Positions 1-6,118 of a DNA stretch of 14,734 nucleotides are shown piece by piece. How positions within the stretch are numbered: the stretch's first letter is position 1; every line of letters starts with the position of its first letter. Both the position numbers and the translations under genes were made by a program. This DNA is from CAZFUY01 sp964522445 (GTDB lineage: Bacteria; Pseudomonadota; Gammaproteobacteria; SZUA-229). The stretch spans positions 1 through 14,734 of the forward strand of contig CAZFUY010000078.1 of assembly GCA_964522445.1 (NCBI GenBank), read 5' to 3'. The notes below the pieces were generated by a model that was not told the DNA's origin, did no database searches, and was given only the letters and a program-made list of their open reading frames with translations.

Positions 1-2
1 TT

Positions 3-18
3 TGTTTGATATGTAACA
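3..18 (+). promoter_or_regulatory. NifA upstream activator site 1 (TGT-N10-ACA)
   Basis: TGT at 3-5 and ACA at 16-18 are separated by exactly 10 bases, matching the NifA enhancer consensus TGT-N10-ACA. It lies about 85 bp upstream of a -24/-12 promoter in front of nifV, the normal distance for a sigma54 enhancer. The motif alone is weak. A second site 33 bp away and the nif context make it convincing. No binding data are available. Confidence 0.72.
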
Positions 19-35
19 ACGCAGTTATTTTTGTT

Positions 36-51
36 TGTTCTAATTCCTACA
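36..51 (+). promoter_or_regulatory. NifA upstream activator site 2 (TGT-N10-ACA)
   Basis: TGT at 36-38 and ACA at 49-51 again frame exactly 10 bases. The start-to-start distance from site 1 is 33 bp, close to three helical turns, so both sites would face the same side of the helix. This fits cooperative NifA binding upstream of the sigma54 promoter at 102-117. Confidence 0.7.
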
Positions 52-101
52 AATGATATTTTTTAATTTATAAGCTGTTGAAATAATTCGATAATATTTA
101 A

Positions 102-117
102 TGGCATGGTGATTGCT
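102..117 (+). promoter_or_regulatory. sigma54 (-24/-12) promoter of nifVWZM
   Basis: The sequence reads TGGCAT, five bases, then TTGCT. The invariant GG (103-104) and GC (115-116) are 10 bases apart, as the RpoN consensus requires. Transcription would start near 127-128. That leaves a leader of about 46 nt before the ATG at 174, or about 16 nt before the TTG at 144. Together with the two TGT-N10-ACA sites this is a complete NifA/RpoN promoter layout. Confidence 0.82.
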
Positions 118-173
118 CTGTACTTATTACAGATTATTTTTTATTGAGACAGTTACCTGTAAATCAAACACAA

Positions 174-1319
174 ATGTACACACCAGCACATATAGTTATT
201 GATGACACCACCTTACGAGATGGTGAACAGTCAGCGGGGGTGGCATTTTCACTGGATGAAAAACTCAGCATTGCCCGTCATCTGGATGCATTGGGTGTGC
301 CTGAATTGGAAATTGGAATTCCTGCAATGGGTACACAGGAAAGAGAATCCATTAAAGCCATAGTCGACCTGGATCTACAGGCAAACCTGCTGGTGTGGTG
401 TCGTATGCAGGCCAGTGATTTGCAATTGTGTGCTGATCTTAATGTGAATATGGTGGACTTATCCATACCTGTTTCTGATCAACATATTTTTAACAAACTG
501 GGTCAGGATAAAAATTGGGTACTGGCTGAAATAAAGCATCTGATACCAGCTGCTTTAGATATGGGATTTGATGTTTGTGTAGGAGGTGAAGATGCCTCAC
601 GTGCGGATCAGAATTTTTTAATGCAGGTACTGGAAACTGCACAACAGGCCGGTGCCAGACGTTTTCGTTTTGCTGATACTGTGGGTGTGATGGAGCCGTT
701 TGGCGTAAGAGAACAATTTCAACAACTGCATAGTTGCTGTGATCTGGAACTTGAAATGCATGCCCATGATGATCTTGGGCTGGCAACTGCCAATACCCTG
801 GCTGCAATTATGGGTGGTGCAAGTCATGTCAATACGACAGTGCTGGGTCTGGGTGAACGTGCGGGTAATGCAGCACTTGAAGAAGTTGTTATGGGGCTAA
901 AAAATCTTTATGGCATTGATTCCAATATTAATCTTAAAAATTATCAGCCTGTATCCGATCTGGTTTCAAAGGCATCGGGTCGCCCCATTGCCTGGCAGAA
1001 AAGTCTTATTGGTGATGGTGCATTTACCCATGAAGCAGGTATTCATGTGGATGGCATGATTAAAGATCCATTAAATTATCAGGGTGTTGACCCTGCAGAA
1101 ATGGGTCGCAGGCACCAGCTGGTTTTAGGTAAGCACTCCGGCACTCATGCTGTGTTACGTGCTTATCATAAACTGGGTTTAAACCTGCATAAAAATCAGG
1201 CCAGTTATATCCTTGGCTCTATTCGTGGTTTTGTTACAAGAACTAAACGCACACCAGAAACAAAAGATCTTATACAGTTTTATGATCAGTTATTAGAATT
1301 AACACACTTGCATGCTTAA
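174..1319 (+). CDS. nifV: Homocitrate synthase NifV
   Basis: NifV condenses acetyl-CoA with 2-oxoglutarate to give (R)-homocitrate, the organic acid ligand of the nitrogenase iron-molybdenum cofactor. It is a cytoplasmic TIM-barrel enzyme of the HMG-CoA lyase/isopropylmalate synthase family. Numbered from the ATG at 174 (381 residues, normal length), the family signature DDTTLRDGEQ is at 10-19 with the metal-binding Asp. HAHDD (H196, H198) supplies the second metal-binding pair, and GLGERAGNAAL follows. The frame is also open from a TTG at 144, which would add ten residues (MRQLPVNQTQ). I prefer the ATG because family members start just before the IxDTTLRDGEQ strand, although neither start has a clear Shine-Dalgarno. 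It is the first gene of the nifVWZM unit, behind a sigma54/NifA promoter. Homology to LeuA and lysine-pathway homocitrate synthases is expected, but the nif neighbours settle the role. Confidence 0.95.
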   Translation: MYTPAHIVIDDTTLRDGEQSAGVAFSLDEKLSIARHLDALGVPELEIGIPAMGTQERESIKAIVDLDLQANLLVWCRMQASDLQLCADLNVNMVDLSIPVSDQHIFNKLGQDKNWVLAEIKHLIPAALDMGFDVCVGGEDASRADQNFLMQVLETAQQAGARRFRFADTVGVMEPFGVREQFQQLHSCCDLELEMHAHDDLGLATANTLAAIMGGASHVNTTVLGLGERAGNAALEEVVMGLKNLYGIDSNINLKNYQPVSDLVSKASGRPIAWQKSLIGDGAFTHEAGIHVDGMIKDPLNYQGVDPAEMGRRHQLVLGKHSGTHAVLRAYHKLGLNLHKNQASYILGSIRGFVTRTKRTPETKDLIQFYDQLLELTHLHA

Positions 1320-1347
1320 CCTGTAAAAATCAGTTGAGGTAAATATT

Positions 1348-1674
1348 ATGCTGGAATCAGAACTTAAATTAAATATGGATGAGTTAGAAAGCGCTGAAGA
1401 TTTTCTGGATTATTTCTCTATAGATTATAAACAAAAAGTTGTACATATTAATCGTCTGCATATTTTGCAGCGATACCATAATTACATCGCACAGATTAAA
1501 CAATTTCCAGACAATGATAATAAATTATATGTACTTTATAAAAAATTACTTCAGGATGCCTATGAAGATTTTGTTAAATCTGATGCCTTAACAGAAAAAG
1601 TCTTTAAGGTATTTCATATGCATGAAGCTCAGGAAACATTTGTGCCTTTAACAAATTTAAAAACACAAACTTAG
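1348..1674 (+). CDS. nifW: Nitrogenase stabilizing/protective protein NifW
   Basis: This 108-residue cytoplasmic protein matches NifW in length and pattern: an acidic helical N-terminus (LESAEDFLDYF), the FxIDY-like segment, a central HINRLHILQRYHNYI helix, and a tail with VFPLF-like residues near ETFVPL. In other diazotrophs NifW associates with the MoFe protein, supports its full activity and protects it from oxygen damage. Its exact mechanism is unsettled. The ATG has a good Shine-Dalgarno, GAGG at 1336-1339. The gene starts 28 bp after nifV and ends 13 bp before nifZ, so cotranscription is likely. I see no truncation. Confidence 0.93.
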   Translation: MLESELKLNMDELESAEDFLDYFSIDYKQKVVHINRLHILQRYHNYIAQIKQFPDNDNKLYVLYKKLLQDAYEDFVKSDALTEKVFKVFHMHEAQETFVPLTNLKTQT

Positions 1675-1687
1675 AGCTGGATTAAAT

Positions 1688-2149
1688 ATGCTACCTCATT
1701 TTAAATTTGGTGAATCTGTTCGGGTAACCCGTAATGTACGTAATGATGGAACTTATCCTGGTATAGGCATTGGTAAAATGTTAGTTAGACGGGGTAGTGT
1801 GGGTTATGTTAGAAATATCGGAACCTTCTTACAGGATCAGATTATTTATTCTGTACATTTTATGGATATTAATAAGGTTATTGGTTGCCGTGAAGAAGAA
1901 CTCATTGGAAAAGATGATCCATGGACTCCCAGTCGATTTGAATTCCGTGACAAAGTGACAACAAATAAAATTCTAACAGTAAAAGATAAAATAATTGCAA
2001 AACCTGGTGATGTAGCAGAAGTACTAAAGATATTACCAGGCTTTGTAGAAGATAAACAGGGTGAGATGCAATACCACGTGCATTTCCCCGGCCATACTTT
2101 GCAAGTTACTGAATCTATGCTGGAACCAGTAGAAGTAAAAAATTATTAA
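1688..2149 (+). CDS. nifZ: Nitrogenase maturation protein NifZ
   Basis: This 153-residue protein has the NifZ pattern. The N-terminal half reads KFGESVRVTRNVRNDGTYPG, followed by G-x-LVRRGSVGYVRNIGTFLQDQIIYSVHF, a small beta-barrel-like fold. A second, related module starts near residue 98 (AKPGDVAEVLKILPG) and ends in HFPGHTLQVTESMLEPVE. NifZ acts with NifM and NifW in maturing nitrogenase. In Azotobacter it is needed to form the second P-cluster of the MoFe protein. It is soluble, with no signal peptide. The gene is 13 bp after nifW and 17 bp before nifM, inside the same operon. Confidence 0.94.
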   Translation: MLPHFKFGESVRVTRNVRNDGTYPGIGIGKMLVRRGSVGYVRNIGTFLQDQIIYSVHFMDINKVIGCREEELIGKDDPWTPSRFEFRDKVTTNKILTVKDKIIAKPGDVAEVLKILPGFVEDKQGEMQYHVHFPGHTLQVTESMLEPVEVKNY

Positions 2150-2166
2150 TAAATATAACATCTATT

Positions 2167-3036
2167 ATGAATACTATCGCAAAAAATACGCATAAAGCAC
2201 CAGAATATACTTATCATTTATTACGTGGTGCGCTGGAAAAATTCCAGAAAAATATTTCTGAATTAAATAATAGCCAGTATCAACAAGCTATAATTATTGC
2301 AGATAAAACTTTTTCTCTGGAATCCAGAGTACTATCAACACCAGAAGCACATGATATACAGATACCAGAATCAAAATTGAATGCTGCTATTCAGGAAGTA
2401 GAAGGACGTTATACAGACCATAATTCATTTCTAATGGATCTTAATAATAATAACCTGAATGAAGAAATTCTACGCAGATCTCTTTATCGAGAATTAATTT
2501 TTGATGTTGTGATAGATCGAATAACTGATAAAATACCAGAAGTTAATGATGTTGATATTCAGATATTTTATCAATTTCATAAAAAACATTTTACAAAACC
2601 TGAAAAACGAAAATCTTGTCATATCCTTATTACTATAAATCCAGACTTTGCTGAAAATGATCGTATCTCAGCTCAGTTGCGTATTAATGCTATTGCTGAA
2701 AAATTACAGAAAAACCCTGCATATTTTAAAGCACTTGCAAAAAAATATTCTGAATGTCCTACCGCCATGAAAAGTGGTGAGTTAGGAAAAATTATTCAAG
2801 GCACATTATTTACAGAACTGGATGCAGAATTATTCAATATGAAAGAAGGTGAAATTAGCAAGGTGATTGAAACTGAAATGGGATTTCATATTTTACTCTG
2901 CGAAAAAATTTATAAACCTGTTACAATTTCTTTTTCTCAGGCTAAAAATAGAATAAAACATATTATTCAGGAGAGGCAAAGAAAAGCCTTTCAGAAAGCA
3001 TGGCTTGAAAAAACTAAGGATAAAGTAAATACCTGA
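2167..3036 (+). CDS. nifM: NifM, parvulin-type peptidyl-prolyl isomerase for NifH maturation
   Basis: The protein has 289 residues, close to the usual length of NifM. Residues 1 to about 145 are a helical N-terminal region opening with YTYHLLRGALEKF. Residues 148-249 form a parvulin-type isomerase domain: CHILITIN, a helical AQLRINAIAEKL segment, FKALAKKYSECPTAMKSGELGKI, then the closing EMGFHILLCEKI strand. There is no signal peptide or membrane segment, unlike the periplasmic SurA and PpiD relatives, so it is cytoplasmic. In Klebsiella and Azotobacter NifM is required for an active, stable NifH iron protein. It is last in the nifVWZM unit. Parvulin domains are widespread, so the operon position is important for the specific name. 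Confidence 0.92.
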   Translation: MNTIAKNTHKAPEYTYHLLRGALEKFQKNISELNNSQYQQAIIIADKTFSLESRVLSTPEAHDIQIPESKLNAAIQEVEGRYTDHNSFLMDLNNNNLNEEILRRSLYRELIFDVVIDRITDKIPEVNDVDIQIFYQFHKKHFTKPEKRKSCHILITINPDFAENDRISAQLRINAIAEKLQKNPAYFKALAKKYSECPTAMKSGELGKIIQGTLFTELDAELFNMKEGEISKVIETEMGFHILLCEKIYKPVTISFSQAKNRIKHIIQERQRKAFQKAWLEKTKDKVNT

Positions 3037-3095
3037 GATATAAAATATTTATTGTTCCAGTACGCCGGGGATACTCTGATCAAGTCTGATTATTT

Positions 3096-3189
3096 TACGC
3101 TGGCTAACTATGTGTCAAGAGCTATTTAAGGAAAAGCAGGGTGGATCAAGCGTAGCAGATCCCCCAAAGTTAGCTAAAGTAGAAGCGTA
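3096..3189. repeat. Nested inverted repeats downstream of nifM
   Basis: Three pairs nest around one centre: TACGC (3096-3100) with GCGTA (3185-3189), GCTAAC (3103-3108) with GTTAGC (3169-3174), and GGATC (3143-3147) with GATCC (3158-3162). The central hairpin is flanked by a G-rich left side and a C-rich right side. It could act as a folded 3' end or terminator for nifM and for the converging gene at 3233-3778, or be a decayed copy of a short palindromic intergenic repeat. There is no T-run, so a simple intrinsic terminator is not supported. The rest of this 196 bp gap shows no gene. Confidence 0.4.
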
Positions 3190-3232
3190 TTATATTTAAG
3201 AAAGGACTTTCAGTTCATAGTTGTTGAGTTTA

Positions 3233-3778
3233 TTAGAATCTTCCTAATCTAAATTTAAGCTGCATAAACCACAAATTTGTAGATAATTCTGAATCATTAA
3301 GTGCAGGAATATAAGTTATATTTAATGCAACATTCTTATTGCCAATAGACATCATAGGTAATACAGCAGGAAAGGGGTTATTGTCATTCACATCTGCTTT
3401 TGTCATTACAAAACCAGTTAACCCTGCATCCAGATGAAGCCCCATACTTTGCCATGGAAGTTTATATCTACGGGTAATACCACCACCCACATAATATGAT
3501 GGTTTTTCAAATGAATCGGAGAAGCCACCGGCATTTAAATATGGAATCCAGTGTTTATTAAAGTTTTTAAATTCATATTGAAAACCAGCACCAAGATTCT
3601 TTTCATTTAAGTTCAATCCTGGCTTTTTATCTAAATGAATCGATTTTCCATTTAATACAAAATACAGTTCACCCGCATGTGCTGACTGTGCATGTATTAA
3701 TGTGAAGAATGAAATAAAAATTGCAAATGCAATGTAGCTAAATTTATGAAGGTTTATTGTTTTTAACACTATGATCAT
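3233..3778 (-). CDS. Small outer-membrane beta-barrel-like protein, unknown function
   Basis: This is a 181-residue exported protein. Residues 12-35 form a signal peptide (basic residues, a hydrophobic stretch, then AQSAHAG, with likely cleavage after SAHA). The mature part of about 145 residues alternates polar and hydrophobic residues in short strands separated by turns: GAGFQYEF, YLNAGGF, YYVGGGITRRY, LHLDAGLTGFVM, VALNITYIP and FMQLKFRLGRF. It ends in Phe, as many proteins inserted by the BAM machinery do. The pattern resembles a recurring family of hypothetical gammaproteobacterial envelope proteins. I cannot assign an enzyme activity or tie it to nitrogen fixation. It is transcribed towards nifM and looks monocistronic. 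An inverted repeat at 3801-3838 lies just upstream and may be its operator. A periplasmic beta protein is the alternative. Confidence 0.7.
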   Translation of the reverse strand: MIIVLKTINLHKFSYIAFAIFISFFTLIHAQSAHAGELYFVLNGKSIHLDKKPGLNLNEKNLGAGFQYEFKNFNKHWIPYLNAGGFSDSFEKPSYYVGGGITRRYKLPWQSMGLHLDAGLTGFVMTKADVNDNNPFPAVLPMMSIGNKNVALNITYIPALNDSELSTNLWFMQLKFRLGRF

Positions 3779-3800
3779 CCATCAGCTGTGGTTTGCTGTT

Positions 3801-3838
3801 TCCAGGAAGATCTCTATGAATGAAACAATTTTCCTGGA
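3801..3838. promoter_or_regulatory. Inverted repeat upstream of the outer-membrane-like gene
   Basis: TCCAGGAA at 3801-3808 is exactly complementary to TTCCTGGA at 3831-3838, with a 22 bp spacer. The left arm is itself part of a small palindrome, TTCC-A-GGAA. It begins 22 bp upstream of the ATG at 3778 on the minus strand, so it could be a paired operator or a hairpin in the leader. No regulator can be named. Confidence 0.4.
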
Positions 3839-4158
3839 CCGGTTAAATACCCGATACGATTATCATTTTGTTAAAACGACACCTTTTAAGTGCCATGAAA
3901 TTAAGCTTAGCTGTGTTTTTTAATTATTCTTTTTTTATCAATGTATTTGCGATAAAAGGTAGTAAATTATCTATTTACGGTAGAAATAAATATTTTTATA
4001 AGACCCTGATGATTATAAAAAAATATTGTGTATTTGAAATGCATTGTTCTTTATTTTAAAAAAACTATTAAATATCAATTAATTACAGCATTAATTTAAA
4101 GTTATTGTTTAGGTTGTTAACAATAATATGAAACAACAATTCTATCAATTACTAATAT

Positions 4159-4306
4159 TACTTGAGACATTTGCACGAAACAAACCCCGTCATCCCGGTA
4201 TGCTTTTAAGCCGGGATCTAGCGAGATTCCTGCTAGAAACATGCAGGAATGACGATAAAACGGGTAACTATTAAAATAATTTTCTCTCGTGCAAAGGTCT
4301 CTACTT
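4159..4306. mobile_element. MITE-like non-autonomous element with TIRs and 5 bp target duplication
   Basis: The left end at 4164-4180 reads GAGACATTTGCACGAAA. The right end at 4285-4301, on the other strand, reads GAGACCTTTGCACGAGA, which is 15 of 17 identical. The 138 bp element is bracketed by exact direct repeats TACTT at 4159-4163 and 4302-4306, the mark of transposition. It is too short to encode a transposase. Inside are two strong hairpins, ATCCCGG/CCGGGAT (4192-4198 with 4211-4217) and ATTCCTGC/GCAGGAAT (4226-4233 with 4243-4250). Both are enclosed by CGTCAT/ATGACG (4188-4193 with 4249-4254). The autonomous parent is not in the window and its family is uncertain. Confidence 0.85.
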
Positions 4307-4332
4307 AGTAATTATTTTAAAATTAATATTGG

Positions 4333-4388
4333 AAATTAAGCATGATTGCTTCTGAAGTTGTTAAGCACTGCTAGTGATGGCTTAATTT
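4333..4388. repeat. Inverted repeat upstream of the HD-GYP gene
   Basis: AAATTAAGC (4333-4341) pairs perfectly with GCTTAATTT (4380-4388). A smaller hairpin, CACT (4366-4369) with AGTG (4373-4376), lies inside. The structure sits between the MITE and the likely promoter of the HD-GYP gene, 75-130 bp before its start. It may be regulatory or chance in AT-rich DNA. Confidence 0.3.
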
Positions 4389-4463
4389 TTCATGCTAATT
4401 CTAATAAAAGCTTTCAACGCAGGCTATTATAAATAGTATTAAAAATTAAAATAAAGTGTATGA

Positions 4464-5906
4464 ATGTTAAAACCAAGCATCAAGACGATTACCATAAATA
4501 AGCTGCTGTCATTTTTGATATTAGCAGCCATAATAATGACTATTGTTATGGCATTTACTTTCAGAGCACTCTCTCATCATATTGTTCAGGATGAGGCTAT
4601 TTCAATTTCTAAAATAATTAAATCTGGACTTACCGCGCATATGAAAGCGGGGATTATGGATAAAAGAGACTATTTTTTGAATGAAATTAAAACAGTCCAT
4701 AACATTAGTCAGGTGGCAATTATTCGGAGTTCTGCCGTTAACAGGCAATTTGGAAATGGGCATCTGGAAAATAAGACAAATTCTTTATCTAAAAAAGTAT
4801 TTCAAACAAAATTACCAGAATTCATTATTGATGATTTTGGCATTAATCCAAGTATCCGAGCAGTTATACCCTATATTGCAACAACACAGGGCAGTCTGAA
4901 CTGTCTTGAATGTCATCAGGTTGAGGAAGGAACAGTACTTGGGGCTGTAGATATCATTCTGGATATTTCCAAATACCGCACCATGGCATCATGGATATTG
5001 ATGGTACTACTGGTTGCCTCATTGACAATAATATTGCTGATAATTATGCATACCTTAAGAACTGTACAGGTATATATTAAAGACCCTCTGGAAAATCTTA
5101 TTGTGAGGGCAAAGGCAGCCTATGAAAAACAAGTTCCTGTTAATCCAGAGAACTTTTCTTCCCTTGAATTTGAGAATGTAGCAAAAGAGATCAACAATTT
5201 TAATACTGATATCATAGCCAATCAGGATTTGCTTAAACACCTTAATTTTAGACTGGTGGATCTTAATAATGAAATAGAAGATACCCTGAGGGAAACTATA
5301 TTTACCATAGGGGTAATTGAGGAACGACGTTCAAAAGAAACAAGTAATCACACCCGTCGAGTTGCTGAATACAGCAGATTATTGGCCACTAAAATAGGGC
5401 TGCCATTTAGAGATATTGAATTAATATCTGCTGCGTCACCTTTGCATGATATAGGTAAACTGGGTATACCCGATGCAATTTTATTTAAACCAGGCAAACT
5501 CTCAAAAGAAGAATTTAAAGCAATGCAGAACCATACTGCCATTGGTTATTCTATGCTTTCGCATTCAGAGCGCGATATGCTGAAGGCAGCGGCTGTAATT
5601 GCCCATCAACACCATGAAAAGTGGGATGGAACAGGTTACCCATGGGGATTAAAAGGTGAAAACATCCATATTTATGGAAGAATAGTCGGGCTTTCTGATG
5701 TTTTTGATGCACTAATGTCTAAGCGTGATTACAAGGCGGCCTGGCCACTAGAAGATGTAATGGCATGGATCAAAAAAGAAAGCGGTCGACACTTTGAACC
5801 CAGGCTGGTTGATATTTTATTTGAAAATCAAGATGAGTTTTTAGCAATTGGTGAGCAGTATAGTCAGAATATAAATCATGAAGAAAATATTAAACCTGAT
5901 AAGTAA
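4464..5906 (+). CDS. Membrane HD-GYP cyclic-di-GMP phosphodiesterase with periplasmic heme-c sensor domain
   Basis: This 480-residue inner-membrane sensor enzyme has a first membrane helix at about residues 13-34. A periplasmic domain follows (about 36-175), ending in C147-L-E-C150-H151, a CxxCH motif that covalently binds c-type heme. The second membrane helix is at about 177-198. A linker with coiled-coil character (about 200-300) leads to a complete HD-GYP domain at about 305-460. HDIGK (H328, D329) and H381-x-H383-H384-E, then KWDGTGYP to 393, carry the metal-binding and GYP residues, so the enzyme should be active and hydrolyse c-di-GMP. Heme in the periplasmic part suggests redox or gas (NO, CO, O2) sensing. 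Heme attachment would need the host's cytochrome c maturation system. The ATG at 4464 is preceded by no strong Shine-Dalgarno. The gene stands alone and converges on the diguanylate cyclase operon. Confidence 0.9.
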   Translation: MLKPSIKTITINKLLSFLILAAIIMTIVMAFTFRALSHHIVQDEAISISKIIKSGLTAHMKAGIMDKRDYFLNEIKTVHNISQVAIIRSSAVNRQFGNGHLENKTNSLSKKVFQTKLPEFIIDDFGINPSIRAVIPYIATTQGSLNCLECHQVEEGTVLGAVDIILDISKYRTMASWILMVLLVASLTIILLIIMHTLRTVQVYIKDPLENLIVRAKAAYEKQVPVNPENFSSLEFENVAKEINNFNTDIIANQDLLKHLNFRLVDLNNEIEDTLRETIFTIGVIEERRSKETSNHTRRVAEYSRLLATKIGLPFRDIELISAASPLHDIGKLGIPDAILFKPGKLSKEEFKAMQNHTAIGYSMLSHSERDMLKAAAVIAHQHHEKWDGTGYPWGLKGENIHIYGRIVGLSDVFDALMSKRDYKAAWPLEDVMAWIKKESGRHFEPRLVDILFENQDEFLAIGEQYSQNINHEENIKPDK

Positions 5907-5978
5907 AAATCTTATAAGACAACAAAAAGGGCAAAACTGTACTGTTTTGAGGCTATAGGCTATGCATTTGCAATTTAA

Positions 5979-5994
5979 CATAATATACATTATG
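5979..5994. repeat. Small hairpin CATAAT-N4-ATTATG
   Basis: CATAAT (5979-5984) and ATTATG (5989-5994) form a perfect six-base stem with a four-base loop in the space between two converging genes. A second short stem, CAAAAC/GTTTTG, lies about 45 bp upstream at about 5934-5951. Neither has a T-run. They may help 3' end formation for the HD-GYP gene. Confidence 0.3.
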
Positions 5995-6031
5995 CGCAAT
6001 TCACGACTAAGACAACTCCAGCTAGGAAAAG

Positions 6032-6062
6032 TGATTTTTAAGATTATTTAACTTTAAAATCA
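6032..6062. terminator. Candidate bidirectional terminator between converging genes
   Basis: TGATTTTTAAG (6032-6042) pairs with CTTTAAAATCA (6052-6062), 10 of 11 matched, with a nine-base loop. T-rich and A-rich flanks lie on both strands. It sits between the stop of the HD-GYP gene (5906) and that of the cyclase gene (6119), where a shared terminator is expected. The stem is AT-rich and so weak. It overlaps the TTTAACTT palindromes at 6047-6103. Confidence 0.4.
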
Positions 6063-6103
6063 GTAAGTTAAAGAATATTCATTTTATTTAACTTTAAGTT
6101 AAA
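6047..6103. repeat. Two tandem palindromes built on TTTAACTT/AAGTTAAA
   Basis: The octamer TTTAACTT occurs at 6047-6054 and 6087-6094, and its complement AAGTTAAA at 6065-6072 and 6096-6103. The first pair has a 10-base loop. The second forms the 17 bp perfect palindrome TTTAACTTTAAGTTAAA with a single central base. Four copies in 57 bp exceed casual AT-rich noise. It ends 16 bp past the 3' end of the cyclase gene. A binding site, a terminator hairpin, or remnants of a duplicated palindrome are all possible. Confidence 0.5.
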
Positions 6104-6118
6104 ATGCATAATATTCCC

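Larger units (their letters stand above)
3779..4463. other. AT-rich divergent intergenic region
   Basis: This 685 bp gap separates the outer-membrane-like gene (minus) from the HD-GYP gene (plus), so promoters for both must lie here. It holds an inverted repeat next to the minus-strand gene (3801-3838), a 138 bp MITE-like element (4164-4301) and an inverted repeat at 4333-4388. A TATTAT hexamer at 4425-4430 could be a -10 box for the HD-GYP gene, but I see no matching -35. The open frame at 3868-4059 starts on TTG, is AT-driven in composition, and does not look like a gene. Confidence 0.6.

Noticed and set aside
490..827. Minus-strand open frames inside nifV
   Set aside because: They lie opposite a clearly conserved gene and have no family features. 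They are shadow frames.
3868..4059. Open frame of 63 codons on the plus strand
   Set aside because: It starts on TTG without a Shine-Dalgarno, has AT-driven composition (Lys, Phe, Ile, Tyr) and no recognisable motif. It lies in an intergenic region that already looks non-coding.
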